NCBI RefSeq assembly: GCF_029263155.1 | Contig: NZ_JAJCYB010000076.1 | Location: 1-64,000, forward strand | DNA: 64,000 bases | Direction of reading: 5' to 3' | Source of the DNA: Pseudonocardia sp. | GTDB taxonomy: Bacteria; Actinomycetota; Actinomycetes; Mycobacteriales; Pseudonocardiaceae | Made by a program: the position numbers and the translations under genes | The notes under the pieces: model-generated | The model's database searches: none | Told to the model about the DNA's origin: nothing | What the model saw: the letters and a program-made list of their open reading frames with translations, nothing else | In this document: one piece after another, positions 31,580-39,885 of the stretch | How positions within the stretch are numbered: position 1 is the stretch's first letter | Layout of the letters: the number at the start of each line of letters is the position of its first letter

Positions 31580-32137
31580 GTGATCGACGAGACGCTCTTC
31601 GACGCCGAGGAGAAGATGGAGAAGGCCGTCTCCGTCGCGAAGGACGACCTGGCCTCCGTGCGCACCGGGCGGGCCACACCCAACATGTTCGCCCGGGTGA
31701 TGGTCGACTACTACGGCGCGATGACCCCGATCAACCAGCTCGCGTCGATCACCATCCCGGAGGCGCGGATGGTGGTGATCAAGCCCTACGACGCGAGCTC
31801 GCTCAAGGCGCTGGAGAAGGCGATCCGGGAGTCCGACCTCGGGCTCAACCCCGGCAACGACGGGCAGATCATCCGCGTGGTCGTGCCGCAGCTGTCCGAG
31901 GAACGCCGCCGCGACATGGTCAAGGTCGCGCGCGGCAAGGGCGAGGACGCGCGCGTGACGATCCGCAGCGTCCGCCGCAAGGCGATGGAGGAGCTGCACC
32001 GCATCGTGAAGGACGGCGAGGCGGGCGAGGACGAGGTGAACCGGGCCGAGAAGGAACTGCAGGGCACCGTCGACAGGTACGTCCACCAGGTCGACGAGCT
32101 GGTGAAGAACAAGGAAACCGAGCTCCTCGAAGTCTGA
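31580..32137 (+). CDS. frr: Ribosome recycling factor
   Basis: 185 residues, the normal length. Segments: [55 protein letters not shown] and [17 protein letters not shown]. It splits post-termination ribosomes with EF-G. GTG at 31580 behind an aggtaggt-type site. cdsA starts 4 nt after the stop. Confidence 0.97.
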   Translation: MIDETLFDAEEKMEKAVSVAKDDLASVRTGRATPNMFARVMVDYYGAMTPINQLASITIPEARMVVIKPYDASSLKALEKAIRESDLGLNPGNDGQIIRVVVPQLSEERRRDMVKVARGKGEDARVTIRSVRRKAMEELHRIVKDGEAGEDEVNRAEKELQGTVDRYVHQVDELVKNKETELLEV

Positions 32138-32141
32138 GCCG

Positions 32142-33044
32142 GTGTCCACCTCCGCTTCCCGCGACCTGCCGTTCGCGGCCGCCGGGTCCCCCATGACGCC
32201 CGGCGAGTCGGCGCAACCGCGGGTGCCGAAGCGGGCCCGGCTGGGGCGCAACCTCGTCGCGGCGATCGTGGTGGGCGTGGCGATGGGCGGGATCATCCTG
32301 TCATCGCTGCTGTTCGTGCGGTACTTCTTCATCGCGGTGCTGGCCGTGTCCGCCGCGATCGCGTCCTGGGAGCTCGCGGGCGCGCTGCGCCGCGGTGCGG
32401 GCATCGAGGTGCCGCTGCCGGTCCTGCTGGTCGGCGGCCAGGCGATGATCTGGCTGGCGTGGCCGTTCGGGACCGGCGGCCTGGCGGCGGCGTTCGGGCT
32501 GACGATGGTGACGGCGCTGCTCTGGCGCATGCGCGGCGGCGCGTCGCACTTCGTCCGCGACGTCACGGCCACCGTGTTCACCGCCGCCTACGTGCCGCTG
32601 TGCTGCGGGTTCGCCGTGCTGATGACGGTGGCCCCCGACGGCCTGGGCCGGATCCTCACGTTCATGCTCCCGGTGATCGCCTCCGACGTCGGCGGCTACG
32701 CGGCGGGCGTGCTGCTCGGCCGGCACCCGATGGCGCCCACGATCAGCCCGAAGAAGTCCTGGGAGGGCTTCGCCGGCTCCCAGGCGGCCGGCATGGCCAC
32801 CGGCGCGGTGTGCGTGGTGGTGTTCCTCGGCGGGCCGTGGTGGGCGGGCGTACTCACCGGGTCGTTGCTGGTGATCTCCGCGACGCTGGGCGACCTCGTC
32901 GAGTCCATGATCAAGCGGGACCTGGGCATCAAGGACATGGGCAACCTGCTGCCCGGCCACGGCGGGATGATGGACCGGCTCGACTCCCTGCTGCCCACCG
33001 CGGTGGTGGCCTGGCTGCTGCTCAGCCTGCTCGTGCCCGTATGA
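32142..33044 (+). CDS. cdsA: Phosphatidate cytidylyltransferase CdsA
   Basis: 300 residues, about eight membrane helices. The family signature lies near the C-terminus (SMIKRDLGIKDMGNLLPGHG). SDVGGYAAG and ISPKKSWEGFAGS are also present. It makes CDP-diacylglycerol for phospholipids including PI and cardiolipin. A ~35-residue polar N-terminus precedes helix 1. GTG at 32142. The methyltransferase gene overlaps the stop by 4 bp. Confidence 0.95.
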   Translation: MSTSASRDLPFAAAGSPMTPGESAQPRVPKRARLGRNLVAAIVVGVAMGGIILSSLLFVRYFFIAVLAVSAAIASWELAGALRRGAGIEVPLPVLLVGGQAMIWLAWPFGTGGLAAAFGLTMVTALLWRMRGGASHFVRDVTATVFTAAYVPLCCGFAVLMTVAPDGLGRILTFMLPVIASDVGGYAAGVLLGRHPMAPTISPKKSWEGFAGSQAAGMATGAVCVVVFLGGPWWAGVLTGSLLVISATLGDLVESMIKRDLGIKDMGNLLPGHGGMMDRLDSLLPTAVVAWLLLSLLVPV

Positions 33045-33730
33045 CCGGCACGATCATCCCGAGCCCGAACGTCTGGAACTGGCCCGAGGTCTACGCGCAG
33101 GAGAACGCGGCCCAGGACGTCGACGGCGCCGTCTGGCGGGCGCTGCGCGAGGAGGCGTCGTGGGCCGGGGCCGACGTGCTCGACGTGGGCTGCGGTGACG
33201 GCTTCCACCTCCCGATCTTCGCCCGCGAGGCCGCCTCGGTGCTCGGCGCGGAACCGCACCCGCCGCTGGTCGCGCGGGCCCGGGCGCGGGGCTTCCGCGT
33301 GCTGGAGGCCGGCGCGGCCGCGCTGCCGCTGCCCGACCGGTCGGTCGACCTGGTGCACGCCCGCACCGCCTACTTCTTCGGCCCCGGCTGCGAACCCGGC
33401 CTGGCCGAGGCGGACCGGGTGCTGCGCCCGGGTGGAGCGCTCGTGATCGTCGACCTGGACGCCACCGTCGAGCCCTACGGCGGCTGGATGCGCGCCGACA
33501 TCCCGCACTACGACCCGGTGGCGGCCGAGCGGTTCTTCGCCCGGCGGGGGTTCTCCACGCGCCGGATCGCCACCCGCTGGGGCTTCCCCGACCGGGCCAC
33601 ACTCGAGTCCGTGCTGCGCATCGAGTTCTCGCGCGCGGTGGCCGACCGGGCGCTCGCGGCGGTCCCCGGCACCGAGATCCCGGTGGGCTACCGGATGCAC
33701 GTGCGCCGCAGGGTGATCAGCCCAGCGTGA
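33041..33730 (+). CDS. Class I SAM-dependent methyltransferase
   Basis: 229 residues. Motif I VLDVGCGDGFHLP near 48, acidic post-motif GAEPHPPL, then LPLPDRSVDLVHART and VLRPGGALVIVDLD. UbiE/MenG-like small-molecule methyltransferase; substrate unknown. It is translationally coupled to cdsA, so a lipid-related role is possible but unproven. The 3' end overlaps the convergent Rieske gene by 14 bp. Confidence 0.88.
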   Translation: MTGTIIPSPNVWNWPEVYAQENAAQDVDGAVWRALREEASWAGADVLDVGCGDGFHLPIFAREAASVLGAEPHPPLVARARARGFRVLEAGAAALPLPDRSVDLVHARTAYFFGPGCEPGLAEADRVLRPGGALVIVDLDATVEPYGGWMRADIPHYDPVAAERFFARRGFSTRRIATRWGFPDRATLESVLRIEFSRAVADRALAAVPGTEIPVGYRMHVRRRVISPA

Positions 33731-34175
33731 GCTGGTCCCCCTCGACGGTCACGGGCACGCTCGCGAGCCCCTGCTCCGCCGGGCCGTTCAGGACGGCGCC
33801 GTCGAGGCCGAAACGGCTGCCGTGACACGGGCAGACGATCTCCGCGTCCTCGACCGACGCCACGTTGCAACTCTGGTGCGGGCACTCCGCGGAGAACGCG
33901 GCGAAGTCACCCGCGGTGGCCTGGGTCACCACGACGCCCTGTTCGGCGAAGATGGTGGCCCCGCCGACGGGCACGTCGGAGGTGGGGGCGAGCGGGCCGG
34001 TGACCGGGGCGGGCGGTGTCGCGGCCCCGGTGCAACCGGCGACGGCCAGTCCCGACCCGAGCGCGGCGGCCCCGACGACGACGGCCCGGCGGCCTATCCG
34101 GGGTGCGGGGGCGTGGGAGTCGGGGGCACCGGGATCGGCGACACGGGGCTCGGGGGCGGCATCGTGCGGGGACAT
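33717..34175 (-). CDS. Rieske [2Fe-2S] lipoprotein-like protein
   Basis: 152 residues. The N-terminal RIGRRAVVVGAAALGSGL followed by AVAGC looks like a Tat-type signal with a lipobox, so it would be anchored outside the membrane. The Rieske centre is complete: C98-x-H100 and C115-xx-H118, with C103 and C117 able to form the disulfide. An electron carrier for an exported oxidoreductase is likely; no partner is adjacent. ATG at 34175 has a ggag site 8 nt upstream, which decides it over the GTG at 34184. Confidence 0.88.
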   Translation of the reverse strand: MSPHDAAPEPRVADPGAPDSHAPAPRIGRRAVVVGAAALGSGLAVAGCTGAATPPAPVTGPLAPTSDVPVGGATIFAEQGVVVTQATAGDFAAFSAECPHQSCNVASVEDAEIVCPCHGSRFGLDGAVLNGPAEQGLASVPVTVEGDQLTLG

Positions 34176-34298
34176 CGTGGTCACTCCAGGTGGTGGGGAG
34201 CCGGTCGGGGGCCGGGCCTCGGGTCCGACGTCGGACCCCTGGGCCGGTGCCAACCGTAGCGATCACCGTGTGCGGCGGCCGTGGGGTGGCGGGCCCGC

Positions 34299-34304
34299 TA
34301 CCGT
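34299..34304 (+). promoter_or_regulatory. Leaderless-type -10 box, membrane protein gene
   Basis: TACCGT ends 6 nt before the ATG at 34311. Supports that ATG over the upstream in-frame start at 34281. Confidence 0.55.
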
Positions 34305-34310
34305 GGACCC

Positions 34311-34841
34311 ATGGCGCGAACCGTCACCCTCTCGGCCGCCGCGGTGCTCGCCCTCGGCGGCGGAGCCGGCTGGCTCGTCGGCAGCTCCGCGCTCGACGCC
34401 GGAATGGGCACGCTGGTGCTGGCCATCGGCATCGGCGTCACCGCATGGCTCGTGCTCACCGGCAGTCGCGATGCGGTGGAGCGGCCGATCGCGCGCTGGC
34501 GCAGCCGCCGGCTGGTGCGCCTGGCCGTGACCGGGCTGGTGCTGATCGTCGGCGGTAGCGCGGTGCTCGGCTTGACCTCCTACGGCGAGCTCGCCGTGCC
34601 GCTGGGCTTCTTCGTCGTCGGCGCGCTGCTGATACCGGCGTCGTCGACGCTGGCCGACCGCACCTACCTGGCCCTCGGGGCCGCGCTCATGCTGCTCGCC
34701 GCCACCGGGGGGCTGCTCGCCCTGAACTCCGCGGGCGAGCTGTACCCGCGCGGGCTCGTCGGGCTGGGCGCCGGGGTGCTGTTGTGGGCCGCGGCGGCGT
34801 ATCGCGCCGGGCTGTTCGTGCGCTACCGCACCCGGTCCTGA
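34311..34841 (+). CDS. Integral membrane protein of unknown function
   Basis: 176 residues, mostly hydrophobic, about six helices (for example VLALGGGAGWLVG, LVLAIGIGVTAWLVL, LAVTGLVLIVGGSAVLG). A basic cytosolic loop (RPIARWRSRRLVR) lies near 60. No catalytic motif recognised. It stands alone between the divergent Rieske gene and rlmN. Confidence 0.75.
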   Translation: MARTVTLSAAAVLALGGGAGWLVGSSALDAGMGTLVLAIGIGVTAWLVLTGSRDAVERPIARWRSRRLVRLAVTGLVLIVGGSAVLGLTSYGELAVPLGFFVVGALLIPASSTLADRTYLALGAALMLLAATGGLLALNSAGELYPRGLVGLGAGVLLWAAAAYRAGLFVRYRTRS

Positions 34842-34964
34842 CGGCGCGGCTCGCGCGCCGGAACGTGTCCTGCGTGCCGCCGGCGGCGCGCGTGAGCCGG
34901 GTGGGCACGCGAGTCGGTCCGGCCGGGACGCGGCGGTCACGGCGGCTGGCACACTGGGAGGGCC

Positions 34965-36071
34965 ATGACCAGTCTCCCCCTCGTCTTCGACGCCCCCCGC
35001 CGCGCCCTGCCGCCCCGCCACCTCGCCGACCTCGACCCGGGAGAGCGCCGCGCCGCGGTGCAGGAGCTCGGGCTGCCCGGCTACCGCGCCGACCAGCTCG
35101 CCCGGCACTACTTCGGCCGGCTCACCGCCGACGTGGACGTCATGACCGACCTGTCCGCCGCGGCCCGGGAGACCCTGCGACCGCTGCTGCCCGCGCTGGT
35201 CACACCCGTGCTGGAGCAGGACTGCGACGGGGGCAGCACCCGCAAGACGCTGTGGAAGGGCCACGACGGCACCCGCGCGGAGTCGGTGTTGATGGGGTAC
35301 CCGGACCGGGCCACGGTGTGCGTGTCCAGCCAGGCCGGCTGCGGGATGGCGTGCCCGTTCTGCGCCACCGGGCAGGGCGGGCTGGAGCGCAACATGTCCA
35401 CCGGCGAGATCGTCGAGCAGGTGCGGCAGGCCGCCGCGGCGGCCCGCGACGGCGCGCTGGGGGCCCCCGCCCGGCTGTCGAACGTCGTGTTCATGGGCAT
35501 GGGGGAGCCGCTGGCGAACTACAAGCGCGTGGTGGCGGCCGTCCGCCGGATCACCGCGCCCGCGCCGGACGGCCTGGGCATCTCCGCGCGCGGTGTCACC
35601 GTCTCCACCGTCGGGCTGGTGCCGGCGATCCACAAGCTCACCGACGAGGGCCTTCCCGTCACGCTCGCGGTGTCGCTGCACACCCCGGACGACGAGCTGC
35701 GCGACACCCTCGTGCCGGTCAACAACCGGTGGAAGGTCGACGAGGTGCTCGACGCCGCGCGCGGCTACGCGATCGTCACGGGGCGGCGGGTGTCGATCGA
35801 GTACGCCCTGATCCGCGACGTCAACGACCAGCCCTGGCGCGCCGACCTGCTCGGCAAGCGGCTGGCCCAACGCATCGGCCGCCACCGCGTGCACGTCAAC
35901 CTGATCCCGCTCAACCCCACGCCCGGCAGCGAGTGGGACGCGTCGCCGCGACCGGTGCAGGACGAGTTCGTGCGCCGCGTGGAGGCGGCCGGGGTGGCGT
36001 GCACGGTGCGTGACACGCGGGGCCGGGAGATCGCCGCGGCCTGCGGTCAGCTGGCGGCGTCGCAGGTCTGA
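34965..36071 (+). CDS. rlmN: 23S rRNA/tRNA adenine-C2 methyltransferase RlmN
   Basis: 368 residues, radical SAM. The cluster motif is C126-xxx-C130-xx-C133 (CGMACPFC); [10 protein letters not shown] and [14 protein letters not shown] are characteristic. It methylates A2503 of 23S rRNA and A37 of some tRNAs. ATG at 34965 follows a gggagg site, itself preceded by TGGCACACT (34947-34955), the same box as rplS. Confidence 0.96.
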   Translation: MTSLPLVFDAPRRALPPRHLADLDPGERRAAVQELGLPGYRADQLARHYFGRLTADVDVMTDLSAAARETLRPLLPALVTPVLEQDCDGGSTRKTLWKGHDGTRAESVLMGYPDRATVCVSSQAGCGMACPFCATGQGGLERNMSTGEIVEQVRQAAAAARDGALGAPARLSNVVFMGMGEPLANYKRVVAAVRRITAPAPDGLGISARGVTVSTVGLVPAIHKLTDEGLPVTLAVSLHTPDDELRDTLVPVNNRWKVDEVLDAARGYAIVTGRRVSIEYALIRDVNDQPWRADLLGKRLAQRIGRHRVHVNLIPLNPTPGSEWDASPRPVQDEFVRRVEAAGVACTVRDTRGREIAAACGQLAASQV

Positions 36072-36092
36072 CCGGCGGAGGCCGGACGTCGG

Positions 36093-36111
36093 GGCCGCCC
36101 CCGGGGCGGCC
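36093..36111. terminator. Hairpin between convergent rlmN and ligC
   Basis: GGCCGCC-cccgg-GGCGGCC sits in the 55-bp gap between the two stop codons. Symmetrical, no U tract on either strand; a bidirectional terminator is likely. Confidence 0.55.
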
Positions 36112-36126
36112 TGCCGCGGTCACGCG

Positions 36127-37203
36127 TCAGGTCAGCCCCAGCACCTCGCCCAGGTCGAAGTCGACCGCCACCTCCAGCTGCGCGTACGTGCACGACTCGG
36201 GGGTGCGGTCGGGGCGCCAGCGCACGAACTGCGCGGTGTGCCGGAAACGCACGCCCTCCATGTAGTCGTAGCGCACCTCCACCACGCGTTCGGGGCGCAG
36301 CGGCACGAACGACAGGTCCTTGCCGTTGTTCCAGCGGCTGCCCTCGCCCTTGCGCGGCGTGCGTTCGCCCTCCTCCTGTTTCGCCCAGGCCCACGGGTGG
36401 TCGTCGAAGGTGGTGACGAGGGGCTGCAGCTCCTCGAACAGCTCGCGGCGCCGCTGCATCGGGAACGCCCCGATCACGCCGACCGAGGCCAGCACGCCCC
36501 GGTCGTCGAACAGCCCGAGCAGCAGCGAGCCGATCGCGTCCGGGCCGGACTTGTGCACCCGGTACCCGGCCACCACGCAGTCGCAGGTGCGCTCGTGCTT
36601 GATCTTGGCCATGACGCGCTTGTCCGGCTGGTAGGGCTGGTCGGGCTTCTTCGCGATCAGCCCGTCGAGCCCGGCGCCCTCGAACTGGTCGAACCACTGC
36701 CGCGCGAGGTCGTGGTCCCGCGTCAACGGCGTGATGTGCACCGGCGGACCCGCGTCGGCCAGGGCCCGCTCCAGCGCCGCCCGACGCTCCTCGAACCGGG
36801 TGCCGGTGAGGTCGTCGTCGCCCAGCGCGAGCAGGTCGAAGGCGACGAAGCTGGCGGGAGTGGTCTCCGACAGCATCGTCACCCGGCTCGCGGCCGGGTG
36901 GATGCGTTGCTGGAGCACCTCGAACTCCAGCGTGTTGCGGTCGCGGTCGACCACCACGATCTCGCCGTCGATCACCGCCCGGGGCGGGAAGTGCTCCTTC
37001 ACCGCCTCGACGACCTCGGGGAAGTAGCGCGTCATCGGCCTCTCGTTGCGGCTGCCGATCTCCACCTCGTCCCCGTCGCGGAAGATGATCGACCGGAAGC
37101 CGTCCCACTTGGGCTCGTAGCACTGGCCGGTCGGGATCGCGGAGACGGGCTTGGCCAGCATCGGCTTCACCGGCGGCATCACGGGCAGGTCCACGACCGC
37201 CAT
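36127..37203 (-). CDS. ligC: ATP-dependent DNA ligase LigC
   Basis: 358 residues. Catalytic lysine K32 in EPKWDGFR (KxDG); DGEIVVVDRD, FVAFDLLAL, GLIAKKP and MAKIKHERTCDCVVAGYR supply the other nucleotidyltransferase motifs; an OB-fold follows. Length and sequence match mycobacterial LigC rather than LigD. LigC acts with PolDom in excision or end repair. In M. tuberculosis the PolDom gene is adjacent (Rv3730c/Rv3731); here it is 2.7 kb away (39867-40826). Divergent from the hydrolase gene. Confidence 0.93.
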   Translation of the reverse strand: MAVVDLPVMPPVKPMLAKPVSAIPTGQCYEPKWDGFRSIIFRDGDEVEIGSRNERPMTRYFPEVVEAVKEHFPPRAVIDGEIVVVDRDRNTLEFEVLQQRIHPAASRVTMLSETTPASFVAFDLLALGDDDLTGTRFEERRAALERALADAGPPVHITPLTRDHDLARQWFDQFEGAGLDGLIAKKPDQPYQPDKRVMAKIKHERTCDCVVAGYRVHKSGPDAIGSLLLGLFDDRGVLASVGVIGAFPMQRRRELFEELQPLVTTFDDHPWAWAKQEEGERTPRKGEGSRWNNGKDLSFVPLRPERVVEVRYDYMEGVRFRHTAQFVRWRPDRTPESCTYAQLEVAVDFDLGEVLGLT

Positions 37204-37242
37204 CCTGCCCCGTCGGTGCCCGAACCTGTCGGTGGGCGCCGC

Positions 37243-37248
37243 TACGGT
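37243..37248 (+). promoter_or_regulatory. Leaderless-type -10 box, dienelactone hydrolase gene
   Basis: TACGGT, 7 nt before the ATG at 37256. Confidence 0.55.
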
Positions 37249-37255
37249 CGGGCGC

Positions 37256-37831
37256 ATGACCGAGGTCGTCGTCTTCCATCACGCGCAGGGCTGCACACCC
37301 GGGGTGCGCGCCTTCGCCGACGCGCTGCGCTCGGACGGGCACCGGGTGACCGTGCCCGACCTCTACGACGGTGCCACCTTCGGCACCCTCGAGGCCGGGA
37401 TCGCCCACGCCGGGGAGATCGGGTTCGGCACGCTCCTCGAGCGCGGGCGGGCCGCGGCCGAGACGCTGCCCGGTGCGGTCGTCTACGCGGGGTTCTCGCT
37501 CGGGGTGCTGCCCGCGCAGCTGCTCGCGCAGACCAGGCCGGGGGCGCGGGGGGCGCTCCTGCTGCACTCGTGTGTCCCGCCCGCGGAGTTCGGGCCGTGG
37601 CCCGACGGCGTCCGCGTGCAGGTGCACGCGATGGAGGGCGACGCGCTGTTCGTGGACGGCGGCGACCTCGCCGCGGCCCGCGACCTCGTCGACACCGTGC
37701 CCGGGGCCGAGTTGTTCCGTTACCCCGGCACCGCGCACCTGTTCGCCGACGCCGGCCTGGCCGGGTTCGACGAGCCCGCGGCGACGCTGATGACTCAGCG
37801 GGTGCTCGCCTTCCTCGGCGAGGTCCGGTAG
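37256..37831 (+). CDS. Dienelactone hydrolase-family alpha/beta hydrolase
   Basis: 191 residues. Nucleophile elbow GFSLGV (Ser in place of the Cys of true dienelactone hydrolase), acidic EGDALF and His in GTAHLF complete a triad. Likely a soluble esterase of unknown substrate. ATG 37256 chosen by the leaderless -10 and by the conserved MTEVVVFHHAQG start; the longer frame runs back into ligC. Confidence 0.85.
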   Translation: MTEVVVFHHAQGCTPGVRAFADALRSDGHRVTVPDLYDGATFGTLEAGIAHAGEIGFGTLLERGRAAAETLPGAVVYAGFSLGVLPAQLLAQTRPGARGALLLHSCVPPAEFGPWPDGVRVQVHAMEGDALFVDGGDLAAARDLVDTVPGAELFRYPGTAHLFADAGLAGFDEPAATLMTQRVLAFLGEVR

Positions 37832-37992
37832 GCGCACCGGCCACGGTCCCGGTGGCGCGGTCGCGTGCACCGGCGACCGCTGCGATGCGGGTGCGGTCGG
37901 TCCGGACTCGTGCACTCGGTGCGTGGGCCTGACGTTCCGGCGTCCGGCTCCGGGCCCCGGCGTCCGGCTCCGGCCGTGCCGGCGGAGAACCG

Positions 37993-38059
37993 CGTGATCG
38001 GCGTCCTGGAACCGGGAGCCGTGCTGGGCGCGCCTGCTGGTTCCGGGGCGTCGATCATG
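37993..38059. repeat. 67-bp palindromic repeat family B, copy 1
   Basis: Begins CGTGATCGGCGTCCTGG and ends GTCGATCATG. Internal GGAACCGG and CCGGTTCC-like blocks pair in the stem (this copy has CTGGTTCCGG). Differs from copy 2 at four of 67 positions. Confidence 0.9.
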
Positions 38060-38099
38060 GTGACGGGGAGGTCGGCGGTGGTCGGTCCGGCGGTGAGTG

Positions 38100-38166
38100 C
38101 GTGATCGGCGTCCTGGAACCGGGAGCCGTGCTGGGCGCTCCTGCCGGTTCCCGGTCGTCGATCATG
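38100..38166. repeat. 67-bp palindromic repeat family B, copy 2
   Basis: Same orientation as copy 1, 107 bp downstream. Here the inner right arm reads GCCGGTTCCCGG, which pairs better with the left GGAACCGGG than copy 1 does. Ends 90 bp before mug. Confidence 0.9.
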
Positions 38167-38256
38167 ACGCCGCCGTGTCGAGTCGCCGACCGGCGTCGTC
38201 GCGGAGGACCATCGACCCGTGACTGACGTCCTGCGCCGCCTGTCCGGCATCCCCGC

Positions 38257-38841
38257 ATGACCGCACCTCGGGAACGGGGTGGGCCGGGGGCGAGGCTCAC
38301 CGCGGCCGACCTCAAGGCCGCCCGGGCGCTGACGATCGCCGACGTCCTGCCCGGCCCCGGCGACCCCCCGCTGCGGGTGCTGTTCTGCGGCATCAACCCG
38401 GGCCTGGTGTCGGCCGCCACCGGCCACCACTTCGCCCGGCCGGGCAACCGGTTCTGGCCGGTGCTGCACCGCGCGGGCTTCACGTCCCGCCTGCTCAGGC
38501 CCGCCGAGCAGGGGGAGCTGGCCGGGCTCGGGCTCGGCGTCACCAACCTCGTGGCGCGGGCCAGCGCGCGGGCCGACGAGCTCACCGCCGCCGAGATCGT
38601 CGCCGGGGGCGAGCGGCTGCGGGCGTTGGTCGCGCAGTGCAGGCCCGCGTGGCTCGCCGTCGTCGGCATCACCGCCTACCGCACCGCCTTCGGGGCGCCC
38701 GGGGCCGCGGTGGGGCCGCAGCCCGAGCCGTGGGGTGACACGCGCGTGTGGGTGCTGCCCAACCCGAGCGGCCTCAACGCGCACTGGACCGTTGAGGCCA
38801 TGGCCGAGGAGTACGGGCGCCTCGCCGTCGCATCCCGGTAG
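38257..38841 (+). CDS. mug: G/U (T) mismatch-specific DNA glycosylase Mug
   Basis: 194 residues, uracil-DNA glycosylase fold. Motif 1 GINPG (LFCGINPGLVSAATG), HFARPGNRFWP, and motif 2 NPSGLNAHW are as in Mug. It removes uracil or ethenocytosine opposite G. ATG at 38257. It lies between LigC and PolDom, so three DNA-repair genes occur within 5 kb. Confidence 0.92.
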   Translation: MTAPRERGGPGARLTAADLKAARALTIADVLPGPGDPPLRVLFCGINPGLVSAATGHHFARPGNRFWPVLHRAGFTSRLLRPAEQGELAGLGLGVTNLVARASARADELTAAEIVAGGERLRALVAQCRPAWLAVVGITAYRTAFGAPGAAVGPQPEPWGDTRVWVLPNPSGLNAHWTVEAMAEEYGRLAVASR

Positions 38842-38943
38842 GCGCGGATCGTCGGGTGGTCGGCGCGACGGCCACGTGAACACGTCGGCCGCGCCGGCGT
38901 GAGGGGGACCCCGACGATGCGGCCCTGCGCCGGTCGCCGACGG

Positions 38944-38983
38944 CGGTTCGCGGTTCACGGTTCGCGTAGCACCCCACTAGAAT
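38944..38983 (+). promoter_or_regulatory. Promoter with triple heptamer repeat, SMR-tetR operon
   Basis: CGGTTCG, CGGTTCA and CGGTTCG are contiguous 7-bp direct repeats (38944-38964) covering a TTCACG -35 (38954-38959). TAGAAT (38978-38983) is the -10 after 18 bp. GAGC-GTTT-GCTC lies just downstream (38987-38998) and could bind the TetR dimer. Confidence 0.6.
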
Positions 38984-39023
38984 CTGGAGCGTTTGCTCAG
39001 GTTTCTGTCGACGGGTGGTCGAG

Positions 39024-39353
39024 ATGTGGTTCTGGCTGGCGGGAGCGGTTCTCGCCGAGGTGACGGGCACCGTCGCTCTCAAGTTCTCCGAGGGGTTCAC
39101 GCGGCCGGTGCCCTCGGTCGTCGTGGCGCTCGGGTACGGCGTGGCGTTCTATGCGCTGAGCCAGGCGCTCGCGCTGGGCATGGCGATCGGCGTGGCCTAC
39201 GGGGTGTGGGCCGCGGCCGGGGTGGCCCTGATCGCGCTGATCGGAGCGGTCTTCCTGGGCGAGGGCCTGACCTGGGTCCAGATCGGCGGGATCGTCCTGG
39301 TGATCGGCGGGGTGCTCGCACTGGAACTGGGGCGGGCCCCGCATGCCGGCTGA
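39024..39353 (+). CDS. Small multidrug resistance (SMR) efflux protein
   Basis: 109 residues, four helices. The proton/drug-coupling glutamate is E12 (GAVLAEVTGTVALK). AYGVWAAAGVALIALIG is Qac/EmrE-like rather than Gdx-like. It exports cationic compounds in exchange for protons as a dimer. ATG 39024 gives the normal length; GTG 39015 is possible. No guanidine riboswitch fold is seen in the ~35-nt leader. It overlaps the tetR gene by 11 bp. Confidence 0.9.
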   Translation: MWFWLAGAVLAEVTGTVALKFSEGFTRPVPSVVVALGYGVAFYALSQALALGMAIGVAYGVWAAAGVALIALIGAVFLGEGLTWVQIGGIVLVIGGVLALELGRAPHAG

Positions 39354-39885
39354 ACTCCGTGACGGGCGGCGACTCAAGGGCGACCGCCGCCGGCGCGCGC
39401 TGCTCGAGGCCACGGTGCGGCTGGTCGGGCACGCGGGTGTCGCCGCGGTCACCCAGCGCGCGGTCGCGGCCGAGGCCGGGGTGGCGCCGAGCGCGGTCCT
39501 CTACTACTTCCCGACCGTCGACGACCTGCTGGTCGCCGCGCTCGTCGACGTCAACGACCGGTGGCTCGCGGCGCTGGAGGCCGTACCGTCCGAGCCCGCG
39601 GCGGCGCTCGACGCGCTGGCCGCGCTCGTGGCCGGCAGCGGCGCAGGCGGTCTCGCCGAGTACGAGCTGTGCCTGCTCGCCGCGCGACGCCCGGCCCTGC
39701 GCGCGGAACTGGACCGCTGGTGGCAGGGTCTGGACGCGCTCGCGGCCCGCCTCGCGCCCGACTGCGCGGCGGCGTTCTCCGCGGGCCTGGACGGGTTGCT
39801 CCTGCGTGCGTGCGCCGGTGGCCCCGTCGACGCCGCGCGGGTGCGGGCGGTGCTGGAGCAGCTGCGTCAGCCGTCGAGATCCTGA
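39343..39885 (+). CDS. TetR-family regulator, linked to the SMR pump
   Basis: 180 residues. N-terminal HTH (LLEATVRLVGHAGVAAVTQRAV, then GVAPSAVLYYFPTVDDLLVAAL; each is a part of the domain). The C-terminal ligand domain is Ala/Leu-rich. The overlap with the pump gene indicates a cognate, probably autoregulatory repressor. ATG at 39343. The 3' end overlaps the convergent PolDom gene by 19 bp. Confidence 0.9.
   Translation: MPAELRDGRRLKGDRRRRALLEATVRLVGHAGVAAVTQRAVAAEAGVAPSAVLYYFPTVDDLLVAALVDVNDRWLAALEAVPSEPAAALDALAALVAGSGAGGLAEYELCLLAARRPALRAELDRWWQGLDALAARLAPDCAAAFSAGLDGLLLRACAGGPVDAARVRAVLEQLRQPSRS

Larger units (their letters stand above)
37832..38256. other. 425-bp non-coding region
   Basis: No gene supported. 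Contains two direct copies of repeat family B (37993-38059, 38100-38166) and, near 37836-37856, a weak CACCGG/CCGGTG hairpin that may end the hydrolase transcript. No promoter for mug was clear. Confidence 0.7.

Noticed and set aside
36010..37932. 640-codon plus-strand frame across ligC
   Set aside because: Antisense to ligC with its conserved KWDG and nucleotidyltransferase motifs; low-complexity translation.
38990..39023. Guanidine riboswitch before the SMR gene
   Set aside because: The leader is only about 35 nt, without paired ACGR hairpins, and the protein looks Qac-like rather than Gdx-like.
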